NCBI GenBank assembly: GCA_027946365.1
Contig: JAPEUQ010000001.1
Location: 434,001-498,000, forward strand
Direction of reading: 5' to 3'
DNA: 64,000 nt
From: Kalmusia sp. IMI 367209
Lineage: Eukaryota; Ascomycota; Dothideomycetes; Pleosporales; Didymosphaeriaceae
The notes below the pieces were generated by a model, which worked only from the letters and a program-made list of their open reading frames with translations, was not told the DNA's origin and ran no database searches. The translations under genes and the position numbers were made by a program. Below, piece by piece: positions 42,721 to 54,256 of this stretch; positions within the stretch are counted from its first letter, which is position 1, and every line of letters starts with the position of its first letter.

Positions 42721-44535
42721 TTATACTACCCAGATCGTTTGTAGATCATTCCAGGACACTTCCCCACTCATGATGCCATGTACGTAGGCATCACCGACCA
42801 AAGATAGGGTTTCATCTTCGTAACTATCGGGGGGTTTATCCTGTTCTCTCATGATGAATGGCAATCGACCTCCTTCGAATACCCATATCTGGTCTTTGGG
42901 CTTTGTGTGGGGGGGACCTACACCTATGTAGCCATCCTTCGTAACGAAGAACGCGTGGTTCGGTAGCATGCCGCATAGTGCATCATGTAATATGTTTCTA
43001 GTACCGTGTTGCACGTAATCATCGAAATCATCCTGATGGTACCAGTGCGGTTTGCCCGTCGGGCGCTCAGTAGTGATCAAATCACCAACCATAGTTTTCC
43101 AGAATGCTTCCTTCACGGAACCGCCGCCAATGTATGGATTGGTCAGATGCATCTGGTATAGTTCGAGTACCGCGGCGTTTAGCAGAATTGACCTACGCAG
43201 ATCTTCGTCGATAATATCTTCGCTTTCATCCACTTCGAACACATGAGCCACGTCCAGGACCTCATCGACGCGCACTCCGGTCAATGCGAGAGCCATGTCT
43301 TTTGCAACGACGGATAAGGGAAGCCTTGTTTCGCCGCACGCTAGGTAGTGTGCAAATCTGTCAGAATGCCGCCACCATTTCGTTTGACGTGTACCTAAGC
43401 GACTAGAGCATGCGAAGTCAATGGCCCAGGAAGGTAGATCTAGTGTTATACGAGGCATAACGCTCGCCGCAACGAGAGCTCTAAGCCCATCGCCCTCTCT
43501 GAGTAGATCCAGAGTGACATCTGTAAATAACTGCTTCGAGTAAATGTCGTAATTGTAATGTCTTGCACTGGGGAGCGCGATCGACGGCAGCAGGCCAAGA
43601 AGTGCATACACCTTGTCACGTGGATCTGAAGCATCTCGATATCGCCAACGCATGAGTAAACTGAGGGATGGTTCTCCAGCAGCAGTCCTTTGCAATCCGC
43701 GTACTGGGTACAAAAAGAGAGCAAGGAGTCCGGAGTGTTGTGCTATCGCATCATCCACTGCGTCTGATACCGAGGTTGAGTAATCATCACCGCACAAGTA
43801 TCGAGCGGTGCGCCCTATATCGGTCCAGGACACGGAGACTGGTCCCCATTGAAGCTCAGCGGAGGTTGGCATCAAAGCTTCCTGGACAGTCCATATGCGC
43901 GACCACCATGGATGTCCATTCAGGGCGAAAGCACGAAACGCTCGACGTGCGCCTTTGCCTTCAGCGGAGTTTGCGAAAAGTGTAGGAACTTGATTCAGCC
44001 TCCACGGCTGTATCCGTGACTCTTCATATCCTGATTCTGATGCAACATCGGATAATTGCACCTGTAAGCCTGAGATAAGCACGAAGAAGTCGAATACGGC
44101 TTGCGCGTTACGGGCTGAAAACCCCATTATCGCGGGGTCAATTTCGCCGAACCAGATCACACAATGAGTGCAGTTCCGGTAAATGTCTCTCATCATGGCC
44201 ACTTGTTGCGCTTTTTCGTTGTTGTCGTGCTGGTTGATACATAGTTGGTCCACCCACAACGTTCGCGCGTGTCTTGGGTGGCGTAGTCGTCTCAGCGCAG
44301 CGTGGAGATTTCGAGTGAGGACGACTTCGGTTCCAGAAATGTAGACTTTCTCTTCATCGCCATGACCCCATACATACGACAAAGTTTCATAGCCGATGTT
44401 GTTGTCGAGATTCACCAACCGCGTCTTGCAATGAATTGCCTCATCGTATTGGCCGGGAAGAATATCCAAGACCCGAATCTCCCGCTCACGTAAGTGTGGC
44501 TTGCGAGTAGAGTCAGCCACTGTGTCTCCGCTCAT
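42721..44535 (-). CDS. HET-domain protein
   Basis: A 604 aa single-exon protein from the ATG at 44535; an upstream GTG extension is ignored. The heterokaryon-incompatibility (HET) domain is N-terminal: GYETLSYVWGHGDEE, LHAALRRLRHPRHART, LWVDQLCINQHDN and MRDIYRNCTHCVIWFG (about 45-140). The rest (about 200-604) resembles the long C-terminal part of many fungal HET proteins, with RDKVYALLGLL near 300, a block commonly seen in this group. HET domains trigger a self/non-self cell-death response when paired with incompatible partners. It is divergent from a second HET gene, with 368 nt between the starts. Confidence 0.88.
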   Translation of the reverse strand: MSGDTVADSTRKPHLREREIRVLDILPGQYDEAIHCKTRLVNLDNNIGYETLSYVWGHGDEEKVYISGTEVVLTRNLHAALRRLRHPRHARTLWVDQLCINQHDNNEKAQQVAMMRDIYRNCTHCVIWFGEIDPAIMGFSARNAQAVFDFFVLISGLQVQLSDVASESGYEESRIQPWRLNQVPTLFANSAEGKGARRAFRAFALNGHPWWSRIWTVQEALMPTSAELQWGPVSVSWTDIGRTARYLCGDDYSTSVSDAVDDAIAQHSGLLALFLYPVRGLQRTAAGEPSLSLLMRWRYRDASDPRDKVYALLGLLPSIALPSARHYNYDIYSKQLFTDVTLDLLREGDGLRALVAASVMPRITLDLPSWAIDFACSSRLGTRQTKWWRHSDRFAHYLACGETRLPLSVVAKDMALALTGVRVDEVLDVAHVFEVDESEDIIDEDLRRSILLNAAVLELYQMHLTNPYIGGGSVKEAFWKTMVGDLITTERPTGKPHWYHQDDFDDYVQHGTRNILHDALCGMLPNHAFFVTKDGYIGVGPPHTKPKDQIWVFEGGRLPFIMREQDKPPDSYEDETLSLVGDAYVHGIMSGEVSWNDLQTIWVV

Positions 44536-44903
44536 TGAGATGGCAGTAATCACTCAAGTCATCGTTAGATGGCGCATCGCCCAAATGTAGTGGAAGGTGG
44601 GGCTCGAGATCAGCTACCGAGCATCGCCCCTCACTAACGGCTCGATGGAGCCTGGCCCCCAACCTACGACAGGGGTGAAATAGCCTGGCACTCCACGTTT
44701 GCCTCTCGCACTGCCGCCTGATGGATCTGCATCATTCAGCGCCTCACCAAGGACCTCCTACCGAACATGATCGTTCATAACCCATCCACGCCTTTCACTA
44801 CGTTCTTCAAGTCAAACAGTCTAGTGTTTAAACTACTCAATCTCTCACATCTGACGATTGCGTCATTCACGACTTTACGAAGACTATAGCGCCAAGAGCA
44901 TAA
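44536..44903. other. Divergent promoter of two HET genes
   Basis: 368 nt, probably shared promoter. No obvious repeat is seen. Confidence 0.5.
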
Positions 44904-47055
44904 ATGTCAAATATGGCTCTGTGTGAACTTTGCAGAAAGATCCCGTGGGAAGATCTTCCCACCGTCCCACCAGGCCTGGGTGGGAACCTTACCGGCCACG
45001 ACCACATCCAACCACTCCTACGATGGCCGCTGGATGTACGCGGCTATGAACACCACCATGGGCTAGATGCACTCCGTGAATCTGCTTCATCGTGCCCTCT
45101 TTGCGCTCTAATTCGTGCTTCCGCCGAAAATGTACAGGCGCAGCTTGAAGATTTGAAGCCAAAATGGGAAGCGGGCGAGACCAGGCAGTACGATTGGCCG
45201 ACATGGGAGCTATTCATCGTGAAGAGACGGGAAGGCGGGGATGGCGCCTGGGTCATGAGCTTCGTGGGCGATGAGAGTAAGAGGGCTGAGAAGCGAAAAG
45301 AGAGAAAGGTCGAGGAGGTGTGGATTATAGCGGCTCTAGGACTTTGCACTCGAGACGGTAAGACCAGGTCTTTTGGATCGACAGAGAGGAAGACAGCTAA
45401 TATTATAAGGCGATCCCTCGGAGTCTGTCGTCCTAGGTAGACCTGTCGAAGGAAGCGCTGAGTCACCGACTGCTTTTGCAAGAGCCCGTAAGTGGTTGCA
45501 GAAGTGCGATGAACACCCTTCCTGCAAGCCGGCGGAAACGTTTCTACCATCTCGGATCATCGACGTGGGTGGAATTGATAGCCCGAAAATCCGTCTTTGG
45601 GAGCCTGTTCCCGAAGGCACCGTCGGGAAGTACATTTCGTTGAGTTACTGCTGGGGTTCTTCGCGAGAATTCACCACGACACGAGCCACCATGGAAGAAC
45701 GCAAACGCGGAATCACCATCGCCGACATGCCGGCTACATATCAAGACATCGTCAAGCTGACAAGAGAGCTCGGTCTGCGCTACCTCTGGGTTGATTCGTT
45801 ATGCATTTGTCAAGACGAACTTGTAGACTGGGAAAGAGAGTCTGCAAGGATGCTTTCTATTTATTCCAATGCGTACCTCACGGTCGCTGCGGTCCGAGCA
45901 AGCGACAGCTCGGAAGGCTTTCTTGGACCAAGAACAGAACGCACCCTCGTAGAACTGGATTACACCCGCGGTGATGTCCAAGGAAAGGTCCTCGCGTTCA
46001 ACCTGCCTTTGCGAAAAGAACACATCAAGCACGATTTCATCACTCTACCACGCGAGCCCCTCTCTACGCGAGCCTGGGGCCTTCAGGAACGCGTGCTTTC
46101 TCATCGAGTCCTACTGTACAGTTCGAGTCAGATGTTCTTCGAGTGCAACGAAGGGTACCAAGGAGAGGATGGGCTTTACCTCGAAGATCGACACGACTGT
46201 GCACATAAGAGGCTAGAAGCTGATGAGTCAATGAAAGATGACTACTTCAAAAATCTGCGCCTCAACAAAAAACCCAAACGCAGTCTTCTGAAAGGCTGGT
46301 ATAATCTCCTCTGGCTATACGGGCCTAAGAAGCTTTCGCACGCATCCGACAAATTGCCTGCGATATCAGGAATCGCGAGTATCTACGCCGACAAGATTGG
46401 CGGAGATTACCTCGCTGGTTTATGGAGAGAAGACCTCATTGAAGGCTTGGTGTGGCAAAGCCTCAGCTTTAGGCGCGTGACCGAGTACCGCGCCCCATCT
46501 TGGTCATGGGCGTCCGGCGACGGCATCCCGGCAGCAGGCCAGATGACAGAGTACGAAGACATAGCAGAGATACTAGATGCAAAAGTCACTCTCAAAGGTG
46601 CCAACCCGTTCGGCGAAGTCACGGATGGGTGGATCAAACTCCGCGCCCCGCTCGAGCAACTCTACCCCATGTACGACGACTGGGACCCCGAAGCGCCGGG
46701 GCATTATCCCTACGACAACAATATCAAAGTACGCACCGAGAAGGGAGACAAGGAGGGCACTTACTCGCGTTTCGACTTCGCCTTCACGGCAGACGACGCG
46801 CCGCAGGAGGCTAAGAAGATCGCGAAGAGCATCGAAGGCGTCGACATCTTCGCTCTTGTCATCCTGAAAAGCAGCCCATGGGAGCCAAAGGCCGACGATG
46901 ACGACGACGGAACATATCATGCGCTGATCGTTAAGAAGGTCAACGGAACGGAGACTTACCAGAGGCTAGGGTTTCTTCTTGTTGGGAAGGAGGTCCTAGG
47001 CCGGGAGCCAGAGAAGGAGGCCCGCGAGGATTTTCCTGTAGTGACAATTGTGTAA
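44904..47055 (+). CDS. HET-domain protein with N-terminal CxxC pairs
   Basis: A 699 aa protein from exons 44904-45357 and 45410-47055 (52-nt intron, join CTRDGDPSES). The N-terminal CELCRKI and CPLCALI pairs form a possible small metal site, common in this HET subgroup. The HET core starts near 215: YISLSYCWGSS, MPATYQDIVKLTRELG, YLWVDSLCICQDE, MLSIYSNAYLTVAAVRA and FLGPRTER. It is followed by STRAWGLQERVLSHRVL and FFECNEGYQGE, then APSWSWASGDG, all standard for long fungal HET proteins. The C-terminal part is acidic. Expected role is vegetative incompatibility or immune-like signalling; activity is not provable from sequence. Confidence 0.88.
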
Positions 47056-47892
47056 GCAGGGTAACAGACGATATCTCTTTTTATCTTCGATCGCGATGTG
47101 TCAATTTTTGGTATACCCTCGCTATGGAGACTTGACGTGAGCTTCCGATTTTCACCAGGAATCGCCCACGAGTCGTCTGTTTTCTCCAAAACTTTCATTG
47201 CAATGGACATCCAGTGTCTTGAATTGTATTGCTATGCCTTTCCCTGCCGTATTCTCATGTCTTCGAGATATCCTTCATGCGTGCAACAATATACGCAGCA
47301 ATTGGAATTCCACAGTACATTTTGAGCTTGTCCTTGATTGCGTTATGACTCATTCTTGATGTAGTTCGATGCAAATCTACTAGTACGCCTGTAGTCAACC
47401 AAAGATCGCAAGTCACTATACGTCTTGCGATCTTAGGCAGGAGTCTAGATTGCTGTTTGATGATGAATAACTGACTGCAGAATGTATGCCAAGTAAGGTT
47501 GTACGAGGACCTGAAGAACAGAAGGACGATTGTGAGGCTAATGCATCACGTCCTAGAGGGTCTGCTGGGCATTCTTGCGAGTAGCGCCTTCTCACGCTAC
47601 GTGTTTGGCAGGACCACCAATTATAACAGCTGAGACCATGCAATGTGGTTTAGATGGAATCACGACTTGCTTTAGGGTTTGAATTAAATTAGATTACTCA
47701 TTGAGTCTAAGGAGTGAATATTCTATCTGTCCGCCTGGTAATAGCAGAGACACGCCGATCACATGTTTTCCACACCTGCGTAAAGTCCTCCTAGCTGCAG
47801 TAGGCGACCCTATCATGTATCCCGTTTCATCGTGAAGCATGCGCAATCAAGGAGAGCAGAAGCTTTCGTACATGATGCTCGTGAGATGCAAC
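47056..47892. other. Intergenic, tail-to-tail
   Basis: 3' flanks of the HET gene and the Lys-Thr-repeat gene. No gene is recognised. Confidence 0.5.
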
Positions 47893-48577
47893 TCAATAGC
47901 CATAGCCATAGCCCTTGGTGGAGCAGACAGTCTTGGTTTCGACCTTGGTCTTCGTGTACGGGACCTTCTTGGTCTCCGTCTTCACCTTGGTGCTCTCCTT
48001 CTTGGTGACTTCTGTGTAGGGCTTGGTTGTGACCTCGGTCTTGTATGACGTCTCGGTCTTACTAAGTGACGGTGAGTGGATTATCTCCTCAAGGGTCAAG
48101 GTGGAGGTGCATGACTTACGTGACGGGGTAAGACTCTACCTTGGTCTTGGTCTTGGTCTTGGTCTCGTACTTGGTCTTGTAGATGACGGTCGTCACGGGG
48201 TAAACTTTCTTCTCGACGTCGGTGTGGTATTTGGTCTCGGTCTAGACTGGTCAGCAGAAAGTAGATTAAGGCGGTTGGCGTCTTACCTTGTACTTGGTCT
48301 CGGTCTTGGTGACGGGAACCGGTTTGACGGTAGTCTGGGGCTTACCCACTACCGTGGTGACCGGCACATAGACGGTCTTGGTAGTCAGGTACGTCGCCGT
48401 CTTCTCTCCAGTCCACGTCTTCGTGTTGTACACTAAGGAGGTCAGTGTCATAAGTCGAGGGAGTGTTTTCCCAGACTCACCAGCAGAGCAAGTTGTTTTG
48501 GGCTTGTCATTGCCTGGGAAGGCTACGGCCAGAGAGGCCGTGGCGAGAAGGGCGAGGAAGGTGTTTTGGAAGAGCAT
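47893..48577 (-). CDS. Secreted Lys/Thr-rich repeat protein
   Basis: A 177 aa protein from exons 48481-48577, 48287-48432, 48120-48241 and 47893-48061 (introns of 48, 45 and 58 nt). It has a signal peptide at residues 1-19 (LATASLAVA). The mature protein is made largely of short Lys-Thr units such as YKTKYETKTK and VPYTKTKVETK, with regularly placed Tyr and Val, and only two cysteines (Cys30 and Cys168), which could close the chain. It ends in KGYGYGY. The introns fall between repeats and keep the pattern. A TATA-like element lies about 150 nt upstream. No family is recognised; surface or wall protein, adhesin or effector are options. Confidence 0.7.
48141..48165 (-). repeat. Hexanucleotide repeat coding Lys-Thr units
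   Basis: Four copies of a GACCAA-type unit on the minus strand, inside exon 3 of the repeat protein. The near-perfect copies point to recent slippage expansion. Confidence 0.75.
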
Positions 48578-51500
48578 GTTGAAGATATTGGGCTGAGCGG
48601 ATACTCTGGATGAACTGAAACGATGGAAGGATCTTGTCAAGATTGACTGCTAGCGAAGGTGGATAGTGAATGCTTGAAGGTCTTTGATGCCCTGACACGG
48701 ATTCTATCTGAGAGGCACGGGTGAATTTATACGAACATCCAGACTCAGCTCACTTCATCACACTTGGACTCGAGCTCGCTCCATCAGACTGATACGTCCA
48801 TTCACGGCGTGTACATTCTCCACAGCCTAAGCCAATATCCACCCCCAATTGTCGGCGACATTGCTACACGAGCGTCAGTCCAATCTGGATGTTCGCCAAG
48901 AGGAGACAATAGTGTTGCTGCAAAGCCAAATAAGCGTAGAAACACCTGACGATGTTTCGATTGGGGGAACGTGCGGTAGAGTGAGAAGCCATCGTCATTC
49001 CGCGGAAACACACCAGTCCGTCCCAGGTCGTTGGCTGCCTAACAACACCAACCAAGGTCCTCCTCAACAAGAACAAAGAGAATAACGAATCAAGGAAGTG
49101 CCAGACACGTGAGGCAGGCGGATGTTACGGCATCACAATCCCGAAAGAGGTGAAGGCTTGCATGAGTGGCAGGGTCTAACCCCAGAGAAGCGTGGGTGAG
49201 GCTGAAGGCGGACAGCGATCATCAATATTGGATTTTTTTTTAGAATGCGGAGCAACGGCGAATGGCGCGCTATACTACCGGTAAGGCACCGTCACGTATA
49301 GGGCTGTCGAGATCTACTGCGGGGTAGACCCGGAGACTTCGCCGATGTGTTGTTTCGGGTATGCAGGCAGGCATTGTCGCATGTTCTGCATCCTGGTGGC
49401 GATGAATCCGTAGAAAGGAGGTTGGGTGGTGCCAACGCACGCAAGCCACAATAGAAAGAGGAGATGCAGCGTCAGGATCTCCCAGTGGTTGCAGGCTGAA
49501 GGGTTGGACGGGGATGCGCGGAAGGATCTGCGCTAGTCGGCAAGAAGCGAACTGCCTTGGCAAATGATCGTCATACTTCACTACGCTCTAGTCGTCCAGT
49601 AGTACCTTCACGATCTGGATCTGCTTTTTCTTCGAGTGCCTGAAGGGAAACTCAACAATCGCGCACGTGCCTTCGAAAGCCTACCCAGGTAAGCCTCTGG
49701 ACTCAATCTCGCCACTTAGGGTATCTAGTGAGCCTTAGTCGTACCACTTTGCTACTCGGATTGTTCATTGACAGCTTCATTTGGCAGCCAGAAGCGATTC
49801 GGGACTAATGGCACCATACATATCGGGTCGTGAAATGACAAGTTCTACCACAAGATTGGCCAAGAACTAACCTTAGTCATCTGTAGGACAGACGTGGAGT
49901 GCCAGGAGTGGCAAGCCATGCCTTTCCTCGAAGCGTAGCTGAGCTCCCAGAGTCGACTTCGTATCAATGATTCGTGAGGGCAAAATTCAGCCATATTCAT
50001 TCTACATGCGTCATGAAGAGCCTGAACTTATATCGGCGACTTGTCTTGACCTACGTATGCTCAAGCTTCCCTGGTGCCAGCGTTGTGGAGTCAAGAGTGG
50101 TAGCCGAGGCCTTGCAGGCCGAATTCTCTCGGGGTCCTTCGATCTCTAAAGCACATTGCGACTAGCCTGATAGATAACCAAAGGCTAGCTCGGAAGCAGA
50201 AGCTTCGCCGTAGTCGAACGGCTCTAAAAGTGTCGGCGCCGTGCCAAGTCTCAACGCAACATGGTCTTCTTTCCTAGCGATGGCCTCAATTTGACGAGAC
50301 GGACACTCTGCTACTAGGTAAAGTACTTTCACAATAGTTTCAATGTCAATTAGCATTGCACCGAACGCAGGCGAAGGATGCGTAGTGCAGTAGCTCTTTT
50401 CTGGCAGCATATCCGCGAATAACAGAGTGCAACACCAAGACCATCAAACACCTATCGTCAGGCAGCTTACACCCATCATACCCGCTGCTGTACTTCGAAG
50501 GAATTGATCAGAGCCACATGACAAGACTGGCAAGTCGTTATACTTGATTTAAGTCCATCAACTAATTGACATAAGTGTTCTACCTCCAGGCCCGTTCCCA
50601 TCAGCTCAGAGACACAAAGCACAAAGCCAGGTGTAATTCATATCTCATTACTGAACGACGGAGATAGCTCCGTTTCCCGAAGTTTACCCATCCGATGCTC
50701 GACCAAGCGCGAATATACGAGAGGCAACCACAACAGAAGGGTCGGCCAGGTCAGTTCAGCATACAGTAGACCGGCGTTGCAAAGGCATCTAAGGAGGTGA
50801 CACCGAAGGATCACGAGCACCGACTGCTGTGCCACTCTAGTGCACCCCGCAAATTGTAGCGGAAACTACAATCTGACAGCCGGCGGTCCCCGTCACACAT
50901 TCTCACCGCAATGGTCGAGACGCGGATACCACCGTGATACAGTACTACGATTCGGGTCCAATGGAGCTGCGACGATGCCAACGGCTGGCGTGGGGAGCGG
51001 CATGTTCAAGATAACGCCTACGGGAAGGGCAACAGGTATTTGAGACATGTGAAACTATGATGCACGTCGTGAATTTGATACAGGTACCGTTGATCGTTTC
51101 GAAGGGGCGGAACTTCAACAGATCCGTGCCACAACTTAAGCTGTAACGTGAACGCTAACCACAACAGGCACCTGATCAGAATGAACGCTCTCGTTGGTTC
51201 GCTTCAGCCAAAACTTTAATTCTCCGGTATGATGCTGCAGGCGGAGTTCATCTTCCTTGCCAGATCTAAACTCCATCTCGGTAAGCGCGATACCTTAGGA
51301 CTCCGTCACACGAACGCTTGGGAACACACGAGCTTGTGGAACGTGGCACGCAACGGTTGTGGCGGTCCGCTCCCATTCTTCGTGATCTCCCATCGTAAGA
51401 CTTTGCGATTAGAACATGAGTTGGGAAGTCAAACATCTGCCCCGGTGAGCCCGGCATACTGCGGTCTGGAGGAATATGCGCAGTTCAGCTGCGCAGATCT

Positions 51501-51756
51501 GAGTTCTACGGCACAGCCCTTGCGGTGCCGTGTGGCTGCATTTCAGCTACAGCCGAGTACACCAACGTGCACCGAAACTCACACTGCCTCACCGACTCCT
51601 CGTCATTTCCGCAGTCACCTTCCCGCACTGATATTTTCGCCCCACCTATATGTCCGCCCCTCCTCGCTCGTCAATCTACGCTGGAACACACGACGGCGAT
51701 GCTGCCCTTGGCGACAATTTCGCACTGACATCACTTCTGTGTTGCGCAGCTTCGCC
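48578..51756. other. Long gap, 3.2 kb, no gene seen
   Basis: Promoters of the two flanking genes occupy the ends. The middle (49.0-51.2 kb) has only short frames without protein character, a T-run near 49232, and no transposon remnant I can identify. A frame at 50162-50410 on the minus strand is slightly more protein-like but is unassigned. Confidence 0.45.
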
Positions 51757-54090
51757 ATGGCAACCCAACGCTCGCCGCGTTCTCCTCCTAGCGTGTCGCC
51801 ATTGGGCTCGCCAGAGCATAGGCGACCCGGCATCTCCAGATCGACGACGACGACTTCAGCGTCTTCCGATGGATCTTTCGCCTCAAAATCAGAAAAGCGC
51901 GCGAAATTTCAAGACCCAATGAACAACGGGCTGGGCATTCAATTGAGGGAGATGGATGCGCCAATCTCCCCCGACAGCGTGTATCGTGTGAAGGGCGGAC
52001 TGTATTCACCTCTTTCGCCAGTCCCACCACACTCCAGGATAAAAAGGTCTGGAACGGTCAGCACCATGTCACGCTCGAGAACGGATCCGATGACACAACG
52101 CCTCATTGAGCACAGAGCAACACAGGCTGCCAGATGGACCATCCACTGGCGGACGCCGCTCATGATGATGGCTTCTCTTTTTGTGTGGGCATCTGTCTTG
52201 CTATCGGACAGCACCTCCTTTATGCTTCCCTCCATCACAGAGTGGAGGATGATGAGGGCAAGAAGGTCAAATGGGTGCTCTACGGTCGCGCACTTGCATA
52301 CTTCTCCAAAGTTGCTTTTGGCATGTGCTGCATCCTAGTCTATCGTCAGCGTATCTGGACCACCTTTCGCAAACAAGCACTCACGGTGTTATCTATCGAC
52401 CAATTGTTTCTCGCCACCGAAGATCCCTCGATCTTTTTCAATTGGGAGGCTATCAGCCTAGCCCCGCTAGCGACCATCATGGCCTTGATCATCTGGCTAA
52501 TTCCTGTTGCGACCATCATTTTCTCCCCTGGTGCGCTTACTTTCGGCTGGTATTTCGAAGTCGACAACGCGCAGCTCATGGTGCCAACCCTAAACTTCTC
52601 GGCGGAATCTTTCAACGACTGGCGTGTACCTATGAGTCTAAAGGACGGAACGACTAGGAAATCTTTGATGTTCTACAACACCACCGACGCTCTCGGTACA
52701 AAACCAGGCTTCTTTGACTATTATGATCAGCCATCGACTGACATCACCCGTGTGACCCTCATGAACGCTTTCAGTCTGACAGACTCTTCCTTGAACCGGG
52801 CAGATGCACGTCAAGAATCTTGCGGCGGCAGCTTCAATTGTACCTACACCACGACTTTCCTTGGCCCCGGCTATAAGTGCGAGCAGGTTGCCACGAGTGC
52901 CGCAGACAATGCCAAGCTGGACAACCTCGGAGCGCCTTTCAATACCAGTGCCCTCATCCCGGATGGCAAGAATGTTTACTTTGCAGACATTGAAGAAGGA
53001 GAGTACGCCAAGCCACAAGACAGCAGAATCACCGCACCAGGTGGCATTCCCCCCGGACGACCTAGACGTCGACAATCTTGGAGTCTTCAAATCTGAGCCA
53101 ATAATCTGGATCGGATACGCAGTCAACTCCACCGAAAAACTGGCCGATGATTCTCCATTCAAGAAGAACTGGACGCACAGGTTTGACCAACACGTCTTCC
53201 GCTGCATTCATTACGAGACCAAGTACACAGTGAAGTGGAACTACACAGAGCCCTTCTTCAAAACCGATGTCTCGCAGGAGTTCCTCTCACCTATTGTGAA
53301 CACGACGTTCTCCCAAAACTCGGATGGCTCACCGAATTGGAACATTCCAGTTCCGTCTCAGAATTACATCAGTCCTCGGGACACGGAGCGGTACAAAAAG
53401 GTTGCCGCGTATCATACCATGGGCCAATCGCTACGCAAGTTTCTAAAAGGCAAGATCGAAATGGACCCACCCATTCCCGGACCATCGTATCCGCGCGTGT
53501 CTTCTGATATCACGCAGACAAGGCTCGTCAGCAACAGCACAAGCCTACCGATGAAGGACTTGCCCGACCAACTCCAGGACTTTTACACCAACATGGTGCT
53601 CTCGCTTTTCTCTGCACCACAAATGCTAGTTGTCTCGGAAGAGAAAGCCATGGTCAACAGGACACGGTTCCAATCAACATTCATCTACAGCCCCACGAAG
53701 CTCTGGGCTTGCTACGCGCCAGTCATACTAGTCACGCTCATCATACTGATCATCGGTGCTTGGGACATTCTCAAGGATGGCACGACCTTCTCCGTCGGCT
53801 TCTCACGCATCATGGTCACCACGCGCAACACCACCTTGGACGACATCAGCCGCGGAGCCTGCCTGGGCAACGACCCATTCCCGCTGGAGCTCATGCACAC
53901 GCGTCTACAATTCGGCGTCCTCAACGAGCATACCGAAGACTACGTCGGCGTAGAAGCGCTCCCAGGCATCGGACACTGCGCTTTCGGCGTCCCCTCGGAG
54001 CTGTCGCCCATTCGCAGAGGAATGCCATACGCCGGCCTTGCGAAACCAAAACCATCGGACCAGCAACCGGCGAAAGAAAAAGTTGATTGA
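51757..54090 (+). CDS. Multi-span membrane protein with two homopolymer frameshifts
   Basis: About 777 residues if the frame is followed through two shifts. The N-terminal Ser/Pro-rich cytosolic part starts at the ATG 51757 (MATQRSPRS). Membrane spans follow, including CLAIGQHLLYASL, a CCILVY span and LAPLATIMALIIWLIPVATI. The large extracellular-type part has many N-x-S/T sites and paired Cys (SCGGSFNCTYTT), and a last span VILVTLIILIIGAW lies near the C-terminus. The frame changes at a T5 run (52178-52182, one T too few) and again at a C6 run (53049-53054, one C too many). Protein-like sequence on both sides of each run favours an otherwise intact gene. Family is a fungal multi-span protein of unknown function. 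Confidence 0.7.
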
Positions 54091-54256
54091 AGGGGAGTAA
54101 ACAGCTGGGTGGCAAGGGTTCCTCCCCCAAGGACTTTGGAAATTAAGGCATGGATGCCCATGCAATATTTGCCTGAGACTTGTTTCACACGCACAACCCC
54201 CGCCCCACGCGGCACCCTGGACCCGAGGGTTTCGCCCCCACCGAAACTCACCAAGC

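Noticed and set aside
44536..44553. Upstream GTG extension of the first HET protein
   Set aside because: Fungal nuclear genes start at ATG almost always; the ATG at 44535 is six codons inside and loses nothing of the domain.
53041..53065. A 25-nt GT..AG stretch that would repair the second frameshift of the membrane protein
   Set aside because: Far below the minimum fungal intron length and without a branch site; a homopolymer error or indel is simpler.
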